Below are positions 32,521-43,959 of a stretch of DNA of 64,000 nucleotides, piece by piece (positions within the stretch are counted from its first letter, which is position 1; each line of letters opens with the position of its first letter). The translations under genes were made by a program, and so were the position numbers. Source of the stretch: Poecilobothrus nobilitatus (lineage: Eukaryota > Arthropoda > Insecta > Diptera > Dolichopodidae); assembly GCA_947095535.1 (NCBI GenBank), contig OX352774.1, positions 8,122,001-8,186,000 on the forward strand, in the 5' to 3' direction. Under the pieces are notes generated by a model. That model did no database searches, was not told where the DNA came from, and was given only the letters and a program-made list of their open reading frames with translations.

Positions 32521-35500
32521 TTTATATATATATATTTATATATATATATTTATATATAGATTTAATTTTGATTAGTTAGAGCAGCTCGTTTTTAAAATCA
32601 TATCTACTTTACTTTATTATATGTACCTATGAAGTACCTTAATTGATTTTTTAATGAATTGAAGCTTATAACATTTTTATTTGTATTACTACAAAATAAC
32701 TCATAAAAAAATATATGTAAGTAGCTACACACATAATATGTATGTATGGATATATTTTAATTAATGTACTTACGAGTATATATGTACATATATACGAATC
32801 CTAATTAATAAAACAAAATATATACATATATATATACGGGTACAAATAAGATGATTTTCCTAATAAACAATTGAAAACATTTTCTAATTTTCCTTTTTTT
32901 TTTTTTTTGTAATATTAATAATATGTAATGTAAAATGTAGAACATATACATATATATATGTATATGTATGTATGTACATTTATATATGCAACGCATCATA
33001 TTCAAACCACTTCGTTTTATTATATACCAATATATACATATGGACATACAAATGTAGATAGATATATATTAATATTTTTTCTTTCGTTCTCTACCCCAAT
33101 ATAATTTAGTTTCCGTCTTCTTCTTTTTTTTTTTTTTTTTTGTTAAGGCTCATATCCTTTAAGAATGATAATTGTGTATCTTATCTGTATATAATTTATT
33201 TGTTAAAAGGATTCGCCAGAAAAAAAAAAAAAAAAGGATAAAATAATATTTTGGTTTTTTTTTTGCCCCAAAATAAAACAAAAAAAAAGGAAAAATACAC
33301 ATTTTTTTTGATTAAGGGTAAACTTTTTTACTTTTTGTAAAACTGTTATTTTTTTTTTTTGTTTTTTATACATATGTATGTATCTATTTACATACGTATA
33401 TATATTATGTACGTATAAATATAAAATGTACTTATTAAAAACAGCAACTTGTTGTTCTCATCCAATTTTTTTTTTCTTCTTATTTTTTGTTTTTCTCCTT
33501 TTTTCAATCTGATCTCTGTGTTATTGATTCTGTATAAAACAAAAAACAAAAAAAAAAAGCAACACAAAACCATAAAAATAAAATCAAAGAAAATAATAAT
33601 AACAAAAAAAAAAAAAAATGGTAACCTTGATTTTTTTAAGCTTTTTCAATTTACTTCTGATAAAGCACAAATAAACAAAACAAAACAAAAAAAAAAACAA
33701 AAAAAAAATGAAAATAACTTTACTATCGCAATGTTCTCGAATGTTGTCTGATGCCTTAGTGATAAAGTTTGAATAATATATAATATGTTAGTATATGCGT
33801 ATGTATATATATAAATACATGCACTGATATACATTTACTATAAGTTATTTGTATAAACATCAATATATAAAAAACACACTGAAGACAGAACAGAAATAAA
33901 GTTTTGTAGTATACTCAATATACATATACGCATATACATATGTACACTGTACACCTACATCAACCAAAAATATTACTATTATAAAAAAAATTTTCCTTTC
34001 ATTATAAATTGTAATTGTACGTATATAGGTACGTAAATTACCTATACATTTATATTTTTATATTATCATTAATACAAAAGTTTGATACTTATTATACATA
34101 CATATAACTATGTACTATACATTAAAACTTTTATATAATAAAAGTTATTTATTTAAAACTTGTTCTCTGTTGATAAATACATACTTAGATAGGTATTAAG
34201 ATACATATGTACATATATGTATATATAAATTGATAATAATTTTATTTAAAAAGCTTTTCTCTGCTTTTCCCTGTATATTATTATACATATAATAAGTTTG
34301 TGTTTGTTAATGTTTGTGTGTTAACATAAAATATTATGTATTATGTATAATGTATAATTAGTAAATACACTTATGTAGTATGTATATGTTGATAGAAAAA
34401 TAAAATAAAAGCTACAAAAAAAATTCTAGAACTTAAATTTTTATAACGTAATTTTTGTTGGGGTACCATTTTACCTTGAACATTTTTATAAGGTTTTTTT
34501 TATTTAACTTTTTATTGTTTTGTTGCTTTTTTTTTTTTTTTGATCAAAATAAAAACAAAAAAAAAGGCTTTGTTATTGTTGTTGTTTTTTTTTTTTTTTT
34601 TTAAATAAATAATAAAAAAAATCAACTTAATTAAATTTGTCAAACGTTTTTATTTTACTATTAAAAAATTAATTTTTTTTCCTTGTTTTTTTTTTTTTTT
34701 GGTTATTGGTCAGATCTGTGATAATTTTTAGCCAAAAAAGGGATTAATATCTGGTAATAGTATAATTTTAAAGATAATATAATATACATATGTACATTTA
34801 TACGTTTATATAAGTTATTTTTAAACTTACAAAGATACATACATATACATATGTAAATAATTAGAAAAATTGTTTGCTTTATTTTATTTAATTTTTTTAG
34901 TTACTTATTAAAAGGAAAATTGATTTTTCTTTCTTCATTTAATATATGGCCATATAAATTTTTGGTTATTTTTATGGAATATACATACATAACGTAGATA
35001 AGTATATTGCTAAGTAAAAAATAAACAACCTTATAACCACATACATACATACATACATATCCTTTCCTTCCTTTCCTTTTCTTTAGCATAATAAATCAAT
35101 TCAACAACTAAAAAATTTTAAGAAATGGATTTTTTTTAACAACACTTACAAACTAAAAATATCGTATGAATATTATGTTAAAAGTTAATAAATAAATTTG
35201 CTTGTTATTTTCATTTGAGTACAATATTGAGTCAAGTACAATATAAATGTGTCCATATACAAACTTCTTATAATAATAAAAATTCATATGTTTACTAGAT
35301 TAACGCTTAACAGAATTATTTAATCTTTTATCTCGTTTATGGTAATGTTACAACCAGATACAACTACTTATATGAATAAATAGATTTTACACGACAGAAA
35401 TTTCCAGCAGAAGTAGTTCTTAAGCATATAATAGAATGTTATCTCAATTTATTTAAAGGTCCTTATTTTTGGCCGTTATTTATATAATAACGATAATTTT

Positions 35501-36162
35501 CATTTGATATATGATGTCCTTTAGTAAAAAATTGTTATTTTAAATTTTGCATCGCATACTTAGTAATTTTGCCAATTATGTACAACGAATATTGGGATGT
35601 AGAAAATTGGAAAAATAACCAAACTTAAAATAAATAAGTTGTAAGAATTAAAAAGAAATTAAAGCATACCATATACATACATATATACATGTTCATATCT
35701 TCATAAAAAAATCGGAATCCTCATAATTTAAATCTTAGTATTTGAGTTATTTGTCTTAAATATTTTTAAATTTAGGTTCTTTTTAAAATTACTATAACAT
35801 ATATTACTTTAAAAACATTTGTAATTGTTTGTCCATGACTGTAGAAACCGTTTGAATGAATATTTGAATTATATATTTATCAATAATAAATAAAAAAAAA
35901 TTACATATGAATGAAACTATAATTACTTTATTAGTTTTTTGTAATCTTTAAACGAAAATTTAAAAAGAATCAAGTGTTTTTTTTTAAGTAGGACATTTTC
36001 AAAACGATAGTAAAAACATTGTAGTCATAAGTCTTGTGACTAAGTATTTTCATTCAAATCTTATCAGTTTTCTTAGAACTTTTCTGTGAAGAAAATTGTG
36101 TATAATTGAACAGACATATTTTTAAATTTTAAGGAAGGCATACATAGTTAGGAAACATTGTT
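32521..36162. other. Extremely AT-rich region with microsatellites and homopolymers
   Basis: TATA and TATG repeats (32520-32565, 32940-32975, 34190-34225) and long A or T runs dominate. The open frames are poly-Phe, poly-Lys or Tyr/Ile artefacts. No gene is supported. Confidence 0.6.
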
Positions 36163-36660
36163 AAAATGTGCTAAAATATAATATTTAAACTTTATTTTTT
36201 GTGTATTATTAATATTTAATTATAGTTATCAAACACAAGGGGCATACAGAAAGATCGTACTCAAGCTTCTAGTATTTAAACGTTTAGAAAATACGGTGAT
36301 CCAAAATTTTTGTAATATTTTCGTTGCATATACCGGAAAATTAAAATATTAAAAAATTATATTACTTTTATATTAATTTAAAAAAATTAAGTAATTTTCT
36401 GTCATTTTTAAATTGTTATTATTACTTCTATAACCGTTTTTTAATGACTTTTTAAGGCGGTAACTTTGTTACAGAAGGGGCCATATAAAAAAGTTCTTCA
36501 ACAACTGTAATTTATTTTATGATTTCATGTCTTTATAATCATATAATCGCCTTTATATTCAACAGTATAGAATTCTTATACATAAACTGATGGCAAGATG
36601 GACATATAGAATGAAAATAATAAGCAAATTTATTAAAATGACTGAAAAATGATATATCAG
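36163..36660 (-). repeat. Family B interspersed repeat, copy 6 (diverged, inverted)
   Basis: On the - strand it has the opening word as 'cataaactgatggcaagatgg' (36583) with 'aatgaaaataataagcaaat' beyond it, and the inner words 'cgttttttaatgac' and 'gtaactttgttacag' weakly. It is recognisable mainly by order. Confidence 0.4.
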
Positions 36661-37116
36661 TAGGTTGAATACCATACGCATGCAAATTATATTTAATTAA
36701 ATTTTTATAAATATATGTGTAGGTATTCAGTTGATATTTTCTTGAAATACATTAGTCTTTTTTATTTTTTTAATTTTATTTAATTTAATTTTTCTTAACA
36801 TATACAATAATATTTTTTAGAAAATTTAATTTTGTTGTTTTGCAGTCATTTGTCCATTTTTAGAGATCAAACATTTTTAAATTTCAAAATTGTATATCAA
36901 TTTCTTATGTAAGGTATACATCTCTTAAAAAATTGTAAATTTCCATTATAGTTGAAATTTATTTTCCATTGTTGAGGATGTTTATGCATAGATACTTTTG
37001 ACTATTTTTACCTGGTTTTAGTTTATAAAACTACATAAAAATTCTAAATAGTTTATAATTTTTTAATAAATTAGCCTAAAAGTATGCAATTTAATTGTAT
37101 ATGTATATTCTTTTAG
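36661..37116. other. AT-rich stretch, no feature seen
   Basis: No recognisable feature. Confidence 0.5.
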
Positions 37117-37400
37117 GGCTTCGGTAGCCTAGTGGAGGCTTCGGCCTAGTGGGTAGGTGTGTGGCGTATTAACCGAAGGAGTGTGGGTTCGATCCCTGCA
37201 CAGGTCGTAGGTTTTTTTCTTTACATACCCCCCTTACGACCTAATATAATGTAAATATATAGTATATAATATAAACAAAATAAATAATATTAGTATATAA
37301 TTTAATAATAGTATAAAAACCTATAATGGCCTTAGTAGCCGATGGTTCAATAATATTGCACTACATTAATGTATGTAATATTAATATAAATAAATAAATA
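37117..37400 (+). repeat. SINE family B, full copy with LINE-like tail
   Basis: The head GGCTTCGGTAGCCTAGTGGA has an internal duplication of its first ~20 bases (37117 and 37138). The B box is GGTTCGATCCC, the body hairpin is GTCGTAGG/CTTACGAC (37204-37240), followed by 'aatataatgtaaatatatag', then the tail AATGGCCTTAGTAGCCGATG (37325) and (TAAA)n. The tail resembles the 3' end of the LINE at 26.05 kb. A second, 5'-truncated copy follows at once. Confidence 0.85.
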
Positions 37401-37538
37401 GCCTAGTGGCTAGGCGTGTGGCGTATTAACCGAAAGAGTGTGAGTTTGATCCCTGCACGGGTCGTAAGTGTTTTTTTCTTTGCATACCCCCCCTTACGAC
37501 CAAATATAATGTAAATATATAGTATATATTCTTTTTCT
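37401..37538 (+). repeat. SINE family B, second adjacent copy
   Basis: It starts in the A box (GCCTAGTGGCTAGGCG), keeps the segment ACCGAAAGAG, a T arm with TTTGATC, and a perfect body hairpin GTCGTAAG/CTTACGAC (37461-37500). It breaks off at the 'agtatat' run, where LINE coding sequence begins. Confidence 0.85.
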
Positions 37539-38065
37539 CATAATCAAGCTCTTATAAGACCAATAATGGCATATGCCGTCCCTATTTGGTTTAACATAAG
37601 TGCTAGCACAATGGAATTTATTAGAAAATTTGAGAGAAAATGCATTAGGGTCTGCATTAATAAAACAAGAAAACCAAAATCAAATTTTCAATATTTTTAT
37701 TCTAATTTCTAACAAAGTAATATAAAAATGCAAACATTATAAGATTAGATAATTTTGCTATTAAATTAATACGTAATCATTTTAATAGAGTTATACAAGT
37801 GATGAAAAATAATCTAGTGTCAAATATTTATTACTACAATGATGAGTATATAAAATTCAGAATAAATACAGGATTTATTGCATCGGAATTCTTTATATAG
37901 TTAGATTCAAATGGTTACATTGAAGATCAAAACCATGTCCCTCTATATTATTTCATTATAATAGGCGGGCTACATGCCAGAACATTGACTATATTCCGCG
38001 AAACGTAGATTATTCGATGTTGAAATTTGATACACCCATATACCAGAAAGGGACAACAGCATTTG
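37539..38065 (+). pseudogene. LINE reverse-transcriptase C-terminal remnant (Jockey-like)
   Basis: The frame from 37539 reads HNQALIRPIMAYAVPIWFNI and then FIRKFERKCIRVCIN, the classic 'LIRP...YA.P.W......K....ERKCLR' segment closing the polymerase domain of Jockey-type LINEs. A stop at 37710-37712 follows. Further on, pieces such as ANIIRLDNFAIKLIRNHFNR and VSNIYYYN continue in another frame. It is long dead. The junction with the SINE suggests a chimaeric or nested insertion. Confidence 0.8.
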
Positions 38066-39099
38066 TAAAAATTATTGGTGGTTAGAAAACACCTACATAG
38101 TAGATTAAAATTATTTTTAATTATTTAAGATGTTCTATTCTAAAAAAAAAATTATAAATTTTCATATATATAGTTTTTCAGATTATTTAATTCTTCATTT
38201 TGCTAATTTGTAATCAGCTACTGCAATAAAAATGCTCAAATAAACAAAAAATTCTAATTACTCACATAATAGATTTAGATTTGTTTCGAATGTGTCATAT
38301 ATTTTTAATATATACAGATCTCCTCTAGACAGATAAATGCTTATATCTATACCATAAATATCATTTAAATATTTATTGTTATAAATATGTTTATAAATAG
38401 GCGGTTTGAGGTTTTAGATTTAAATGGCTTATTTATAAAGTGCTAAATAATTTTTTTTTTTTTTTTGTTATTGTTATTCGATATCAAAACCAATACCGCA
38501 ATTATTATGAAATGCAGCAATGTAGATATATCCTATTTCAAGAAAAAAAAAAATAACAATATATTGAATAATATTTTTATTAATAAATATAAATGATATA
38601 AATTTTATAAATCATACATTATTTTTTTTCTCACAAAATTATTAGATTTTTAAAGATTTAAAAAAAAAAAAAATATTAGCAGTGCATTCAACAGATGATA
38701 ATTAAAATGTATTTATATGCAATACATTTCTCAAATAAGAACTTGCATATATATATTTAACTATTAATATTAATATTAATATTTTTTTTTTTTTTATACC
38801 TAATGGCGAAGTGATAAAAAAAAAAATTTATTATATATACATAATATGTATATGTATAGGTTAATATGTAAATATTTATACACCTACATATAATAGATAT
38901 GTTTACATTTAATATAAGAATAACTAATCGTCTAGTCAAAACATCAGTACAATACACTTTAAAGGTGAAGACTGCAAACAAAAACCAAAAAAAAAAAAAT
39001 AATAATAATAATTTAATTTTTTTAACTTCTGTTAAAGCTTAAAAAAACTTTTTCTTATCAATTTTCTATATAAAATAATGTACATATACATATTATATA
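38066..39099. other. AT-rich stretch, no feature seen
   Basis: Homopolymers and TA repeats only. Confidence 0.5.
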
Positions 39100-39142
39100 G
39101 TAAGTATAACAAAATTATTACAGAAAATTTTGTTATACTTAC
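39100..39142. repeat. Perfect 17-bp-stem hairpin
   Basis: GTAAGTATAACAAAATT pairs exactly with AATTTTGTTATACTTAC across a 9-base loop. No larger arms or TSD were recognised. Confidence 0.8.
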
Positions 39143-39672
39143 ATGGAGCACAAGTTTTATTTAGATTTTAAGAGTACTTTTAATAAATTATGTATGTATG
39201 TTTATATTACAAATTACATATCTTACTTAAAGTTTACTACAATTTTTCTCATTCACCATTTAAAACAATTCCCTAAATAAAAAAAATGATTATGTATGTT
39301 TTTTTTTTTTTTTTTTTTGGTGCAGAAGCTTTTTAATAAAAAAAAAAAAATATAAAACAGAGATTCTCTTAAATGCTGATAAGAAATTACTTTGTAATGT
39401 GTGTAGTAACTATAAATCTAAATTAAATACTGTTAAACAACAATAGTAACTATTTAGTAAGTAAATTTCAAACAAAAAAAAAAATTGTTTATCTTTTTTT
39501 TTATTTCGCTGTAAACACATTAATTTTCAATTGTTTAAGTTGTAAAGAGAAAAAAAAAATTGAAATATAGGTATATTATCTAAAATAAATATTTACCTTT
39601 AAATTGTAGAAATGTAGCATAATGCAAAACTTTGACTTGATTTTTTTTTTTTTCAAATCTGATAATTTTGAT
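39143..39672. other. AT-rich stretch, no feature seen
   Basis: Includes an 18-T run near 39300. No feature recognised. Confidence 0.5.
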
Positions 39673-39805
39673 GGGGTTTTCGGTGGCCTAGTGTGTAATT
39701 TTATACACGAGAGAGTGTAGATTCGAATCCCACACATGTCTTAAGAATAAGAAAGGATAATGTAATTTGCTTGTCACATTAATGTAGCAGGGGAATAAAC
39801 AAAAG
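39673..39805 (+). repeat. SINE family A, diverged short copy
   Basis: The head GGTTTTCGGTGGCCTAGTGT and an intact B box with T arm (GATTCGAATCC) are kept. The anticodon-like arm is shortened (GTGTAATTTTATACAC) and the body hairpin is lost. The tail 'gtaatttgcttgtcacatta' is recognisable. Confidence 0.75.
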
Positions 39806-40076
39806 AAAAAGAAATGTTTTTGTTATGTTTTTAAACGTAATATTATTAGTTCCTAATACTATGTAGTGTGATAGTGATTGCATAATAATTAGTGATCTTC
39901 AAAAGAGATCTAAGAATATTATAAGTTCCCCAATTCATGCAAGTTTTATCAGCATTTTTTAAACACATACATCGTAAATTTAGAAAATAAATAGAAACGT
40001 TCAATTAAATTTAAAATATATATGTAGGTATCTATAAATAATACAAAGTAAATTGACCCACTTAAGTGTACATTAC
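39806..40076. other. AT-rich stretch, no feature seen
   Basis: No recognisable feature. Confidence 0.5.
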
Positions 40077-40171
40077 GGACCGTATGTTCACATAAGTATT
40101 AACTTTGACCGGTGTCAACTTTCTGTTCACATCGGTATTAAAAAAAAATTTAGTACCGTCTTTGAGGCCAC

Positions 40172-41341
40172 AAGTAAGTGGGTGACATGTCATAAGTCCC
40201 ATTGGGACCTATGACCCACCAAAGTAGGTCAAAAGTCCCATGAGAGTTATGGCCCACTGCATTGGACTCTGGGACTTATGGCTCAATGGATTTATTTTTG
40301 TTCCCAATTTACCCTCTGTAAAAAAAAAAAAAATAAGGAAATTCAAAACAAATAATTGGCTCCATACCAATTCAAAATTTATTATTAAGTGAAATTAAGT
40401 GAAAAGTATTTTAAGTGAAAATGTTTACAATATTTTGAACAATTGTCCTACAAAATGGACATAAAATTGGTTAAAATAAATTAAATAAATAAGCAAGAGA
40501 GCAAGAGTACCACAGTGGTACTCCTATTTCTGTATAGCAAGAATGATAAATGTTAATTTCATTACATATGCAACATCGGAACATCGGCATTTATTACATA
40601 TGCAACATCGGTCGAGGTCGCGTTCAAGGCGGCGGACGCGGCTCGACGTGCGACTCGACGCGCCCCGCTTTATGCGATTTTTTTGCCTAACTATACTCAT
40701 TTGCGCATCTCCCTCGCTCAATAATACTCCACTTTACGTACGTGTGCAATGTGCAATATAAATTATCATCAATTTGGGAACTGTACGAAAAGTTCCATTT
40801 AATAAGTAATGGCTTGTACACTTAACTCCTTTATCAATGAAATCTCGCAATGTATTAACTTTATAACAATAATATCTTTAATAGTTGAAAATATGGAAAT
40901 ATTCTGTTTGAACACAGCTCAAGTTTTGCAAAAAAGTCATTTAACACCTTTATTCACTTACTATTTCACATAAAAAGAATTAAAGTAAATTTAAATTATA
41001 ATTTAAAAATTATAACCGTAATTCTCAATAAAATAGAGAATTTTAATTGGTCATAGCAATGGTCTGATCTTTTCAATAAAATATAAACATCTAAGAGCAA
41101 AAAAAAATGGTCTGATCTTCTCAACAAATATACTTAAATGTGGACAATAAAAAAAACAATCAAAGAATATAAATAACAAAAACAAAAATATTTGATGAAC
41201 TCTTAAAAATTTTATTCATTAACTTAATGGGACTTATGACCCAGGTGTTTTGGGATTTATGACCCAGTTGTTTTGGGACTTATGACCTACCAAACTGGAT
41301 CATAAGTCCAATGGAACTTATGACATGTCACCAAGTAAGTG
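40172..41341. mobile_element. Module-arm element 1, with perfect 9-bp TSD
   Basis: The element spans 40181-41332 (1152 bp). It begins GGTGACATGTCATAAGT and ends with the exact inverse. AAGTAAGTG is duplicated on both sides (40172-40180, 41333-41341). The left arm (to about 40290) alternates modules: TCATAAGTCCC, GGGACCTATGACCCAC, GGTCAAAAGTCCC, GAGTTATGGCCCAC, GGGACTTATGGCTCA. The right arm (from about 41220) has four copies of GGGAYTTATGACC-type words in matching layout. The centre is AT-rich except for one CpG-rich tract. Long TIRs and a 9-bp TSD are known from Mutator-like and Foldback elements. No transposase is present, so it is non-autonomous. Confidence 0.85.
40595..40690. other. CpG-rich tract inside module-arm element 1
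   Basis: About 95 bases dense in CG dinucleotides (for example 'tcgaggtcgcgttcaaggcg' and 'gcgactcgacgcgccccgc') in an element that is otherwise A/T. It is preceded by a direct repeat of 'acatatgcaacatcgg' (40563, 40597). Open frames on both strands here are Arg/Ser-rich and unconvincing. It may serve as a promoter or binding region; this is inference. Confidence 0.6.
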
Positions 41342-41916
41342 ATCGTAATACCCCTGCAGTTTTATTTTAATTCAAATGACATTGACATAATTATTCTAAA
41401 AATTGGCATTTCGTTGAAAATAAAAAACATTCTAAATAAAATTAAAATATTTTTTATTGAATTCGTTTATTTATAAATTTAAAAAATGTAGCATACATAT
41501 ATAATTTTTTAAATTTAGAAACTAGGTATATTAGTAGTTGTAACTGATAAATATAATTTTTTTTCTTAATTATATTTATTACTACATAACTAAGTAGTTA
41601 TATTTATAAATATATACACCTATGTTATTTATATTTAAAAATTAATAAAAATGTAAAGTTAGAAGATGAAGATGGTTAGATTAGAAGTAAATGAAAATAT
41701 TTTGATTTTTACATTTCAAATTTTGACGTTTAAAAAGCAACTGAAATACAACTAGTACAAAAATCACAAAATGGGTTATGTTCAATATGTTTTTGTATTA
41801 GTTTTTCGTTCAATTTTATCTCAATGTCAACATACGATTTCAAGTTTAAACCTCAAATACTATGGAGACTGGTCTGGTATTATCCGCGGTGTTATATGTA
41901 TGTGAACATACGGTCC

Positions 41917-43926
41917 TTAGTGCACTTATTAAAAAATTAAAATTCACAATAGCCTAAAAGTATGCAATAAAATACAATTAAATATTATTAGTTTTTACAT
42001 AATGGGAAAATGGACCCTCGTTGAACGAGAACATATTATATAATGGCTTTAAATTCTATGTGATGTTCAATACTAAAATAAATTAAAAAAAAAAATAGAA
42101 CAGATATATCAGGTTAATGGCGCAGTCCATGAATGACTTAAATCCAGTTAAGTTAGACAATGCCCCAGATGTCTAACAGGGAAAAACTTCCTATATAGAA
42201 GTATCCTAAATTCTAAAATAGATCGATTTAAATTTCAAAATAAATAATTAGATAGAATTATTAGAATTATACATAAATAAAACAAGAATTAATATTTTAT
42301 AATTAATATAATAAAAAGTAAATTTTTAATATTAAATAAAATTAAATGTAAAAGTTAAACTGTTTTAAACGTTTATTAACTTCAAACTTTTATACTAAAT
42401 AAAAAATATAATTTATTATAAAAAAAAAAAAAGATTAAAGAGACTGTAACAATTTTTATGCTTATTTCTCCCGATTATACTCATTTTTTACATTTTTTTT
42501 TTTATTTTTCTGTTTCTCTTTCTCTTTCTATTTTTGTTTTTTATCTTTATTCATTATATATACAATCTATATGTCTATACAAATAATACATTCTACTCTT
42601 ATTACTTTTTATTTTATTTATATTATTTGTTTTTTTATTATTTTTTTTTGTTTTTTGTGTATTTCGTTTAATTTTTGTTATTTACAAAATGAAAAACAAT
42701 ATGTATATATTTTATGTATATACATATATGTATGTAGCTCTATACATAAAATAATTAAATAATATTAAATATGGTACCTATTAATATATGAATATATAAT
42801 TTTATGTATTAGGTATTATTATTATTAAATTTTCGTTCTTTTATTTTTCTTAATTTTTATTTTTTTTATTTTATTTGTTTAATTCTCTTCTTGAAGATTC
42901 TATACGTCTCCGGTCTCCTGTTGTACATTAGTGAGACTCAGACTACATATTTTTTTTATTTTTATAATGAAAGCACAATATTGTTTTTCTGTACTGTAAA
43001 CTTTTCATCGTATAGCTTTTTTCTGTTTTTTTTTTTTTTTGTTTTTGTTTTTTTTAGTATTTTATTTTTATTCAAAATTTTAAGTGTTATATTACTGTGT
43101 TGTATTTTTATATATTTTTTATTATATATATATATAATATATTTATATATTTTAATAAAACTTTAAATATATATATACATATATATATATATCTAATTGT
43201 ATATATGTATATTATAAAACCAAAAAAAAAAAAAAAAACAAAATTAAATAAAATTTAGCAATAAAATAAAAGTGTAGCATATTCGTATCTCACCACAGTA
43301 AGAAGTGTGCTTCAATGTTTTATAATAATTTTGTTTTTGTTTTTGTTTTTGTTGTTGTTGTTGTATCATTGTTTTTTTTTTACTTATTTTTTTGTTTTGT
43401 ATTTTTTTGCTTCAATTGTACCAACTAACAGTAAGTTAAGTCAGTCAGTAGTCGGTATCCGCCTTTTCAATGAAGAAGATCGTTGTGTTGTGAATAAATC
43501 GGTATACCTACCGTTATATATTTATATATATACATATGTACATATATATTATATCTATATACCTATAGATACTTATATATACAATTATATTTATATATTT
43601 TTATATATTTGTTAATTTAATATACAGTATATTAATACATACTATAATAATATATAATTTATACATCAAAATAATAGAAAAAAAAATAAATAAATTAATT
43701 TGTAAAATACCTATACATTATATTATAAAAAAAAAAAATATTTTATTTTTTATATTTTTGTTTTTTGATAATAAAACATGTGAAGAAAAAAGATCAAAAA
43801 TTAAAGAACAGCATATTAAAATAGCTTATATCTACAAGTATATGAAAATACATAATTTAATAAATTTTATATAAAAAAAAAAAAATAAAAGAATATTTTA
43901 ATATACCTAGTAGGTACATATATATA

Positions 43927-43959
<33 letters not shown>

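Larger units (their letters stand above)
40077..41916. mobile_element. TIR element interrupted by the module-arm element
   Basis: GGACCGTATGTTCACAT at 40077 is mirrored exactly by ATGTGAACATACGGTCC ending at 41916. Looser similarity extends outward (AAGTGTAC or AAGTGCAC next to each end). The element would be about 680 bp before another element inserted at 40181. No clear target duplication was found, so its superfamily is open. No coding sequence. Confidence 0.7.

Noticed and set aside
40543..40761. Arg/Ser-rich 72-codon frame in the CpG-rich tract
   Set aside because: It arises from the direct repeat and CG-dense sequence within a transposon. The antisense frame is equally open and no domain is visible.
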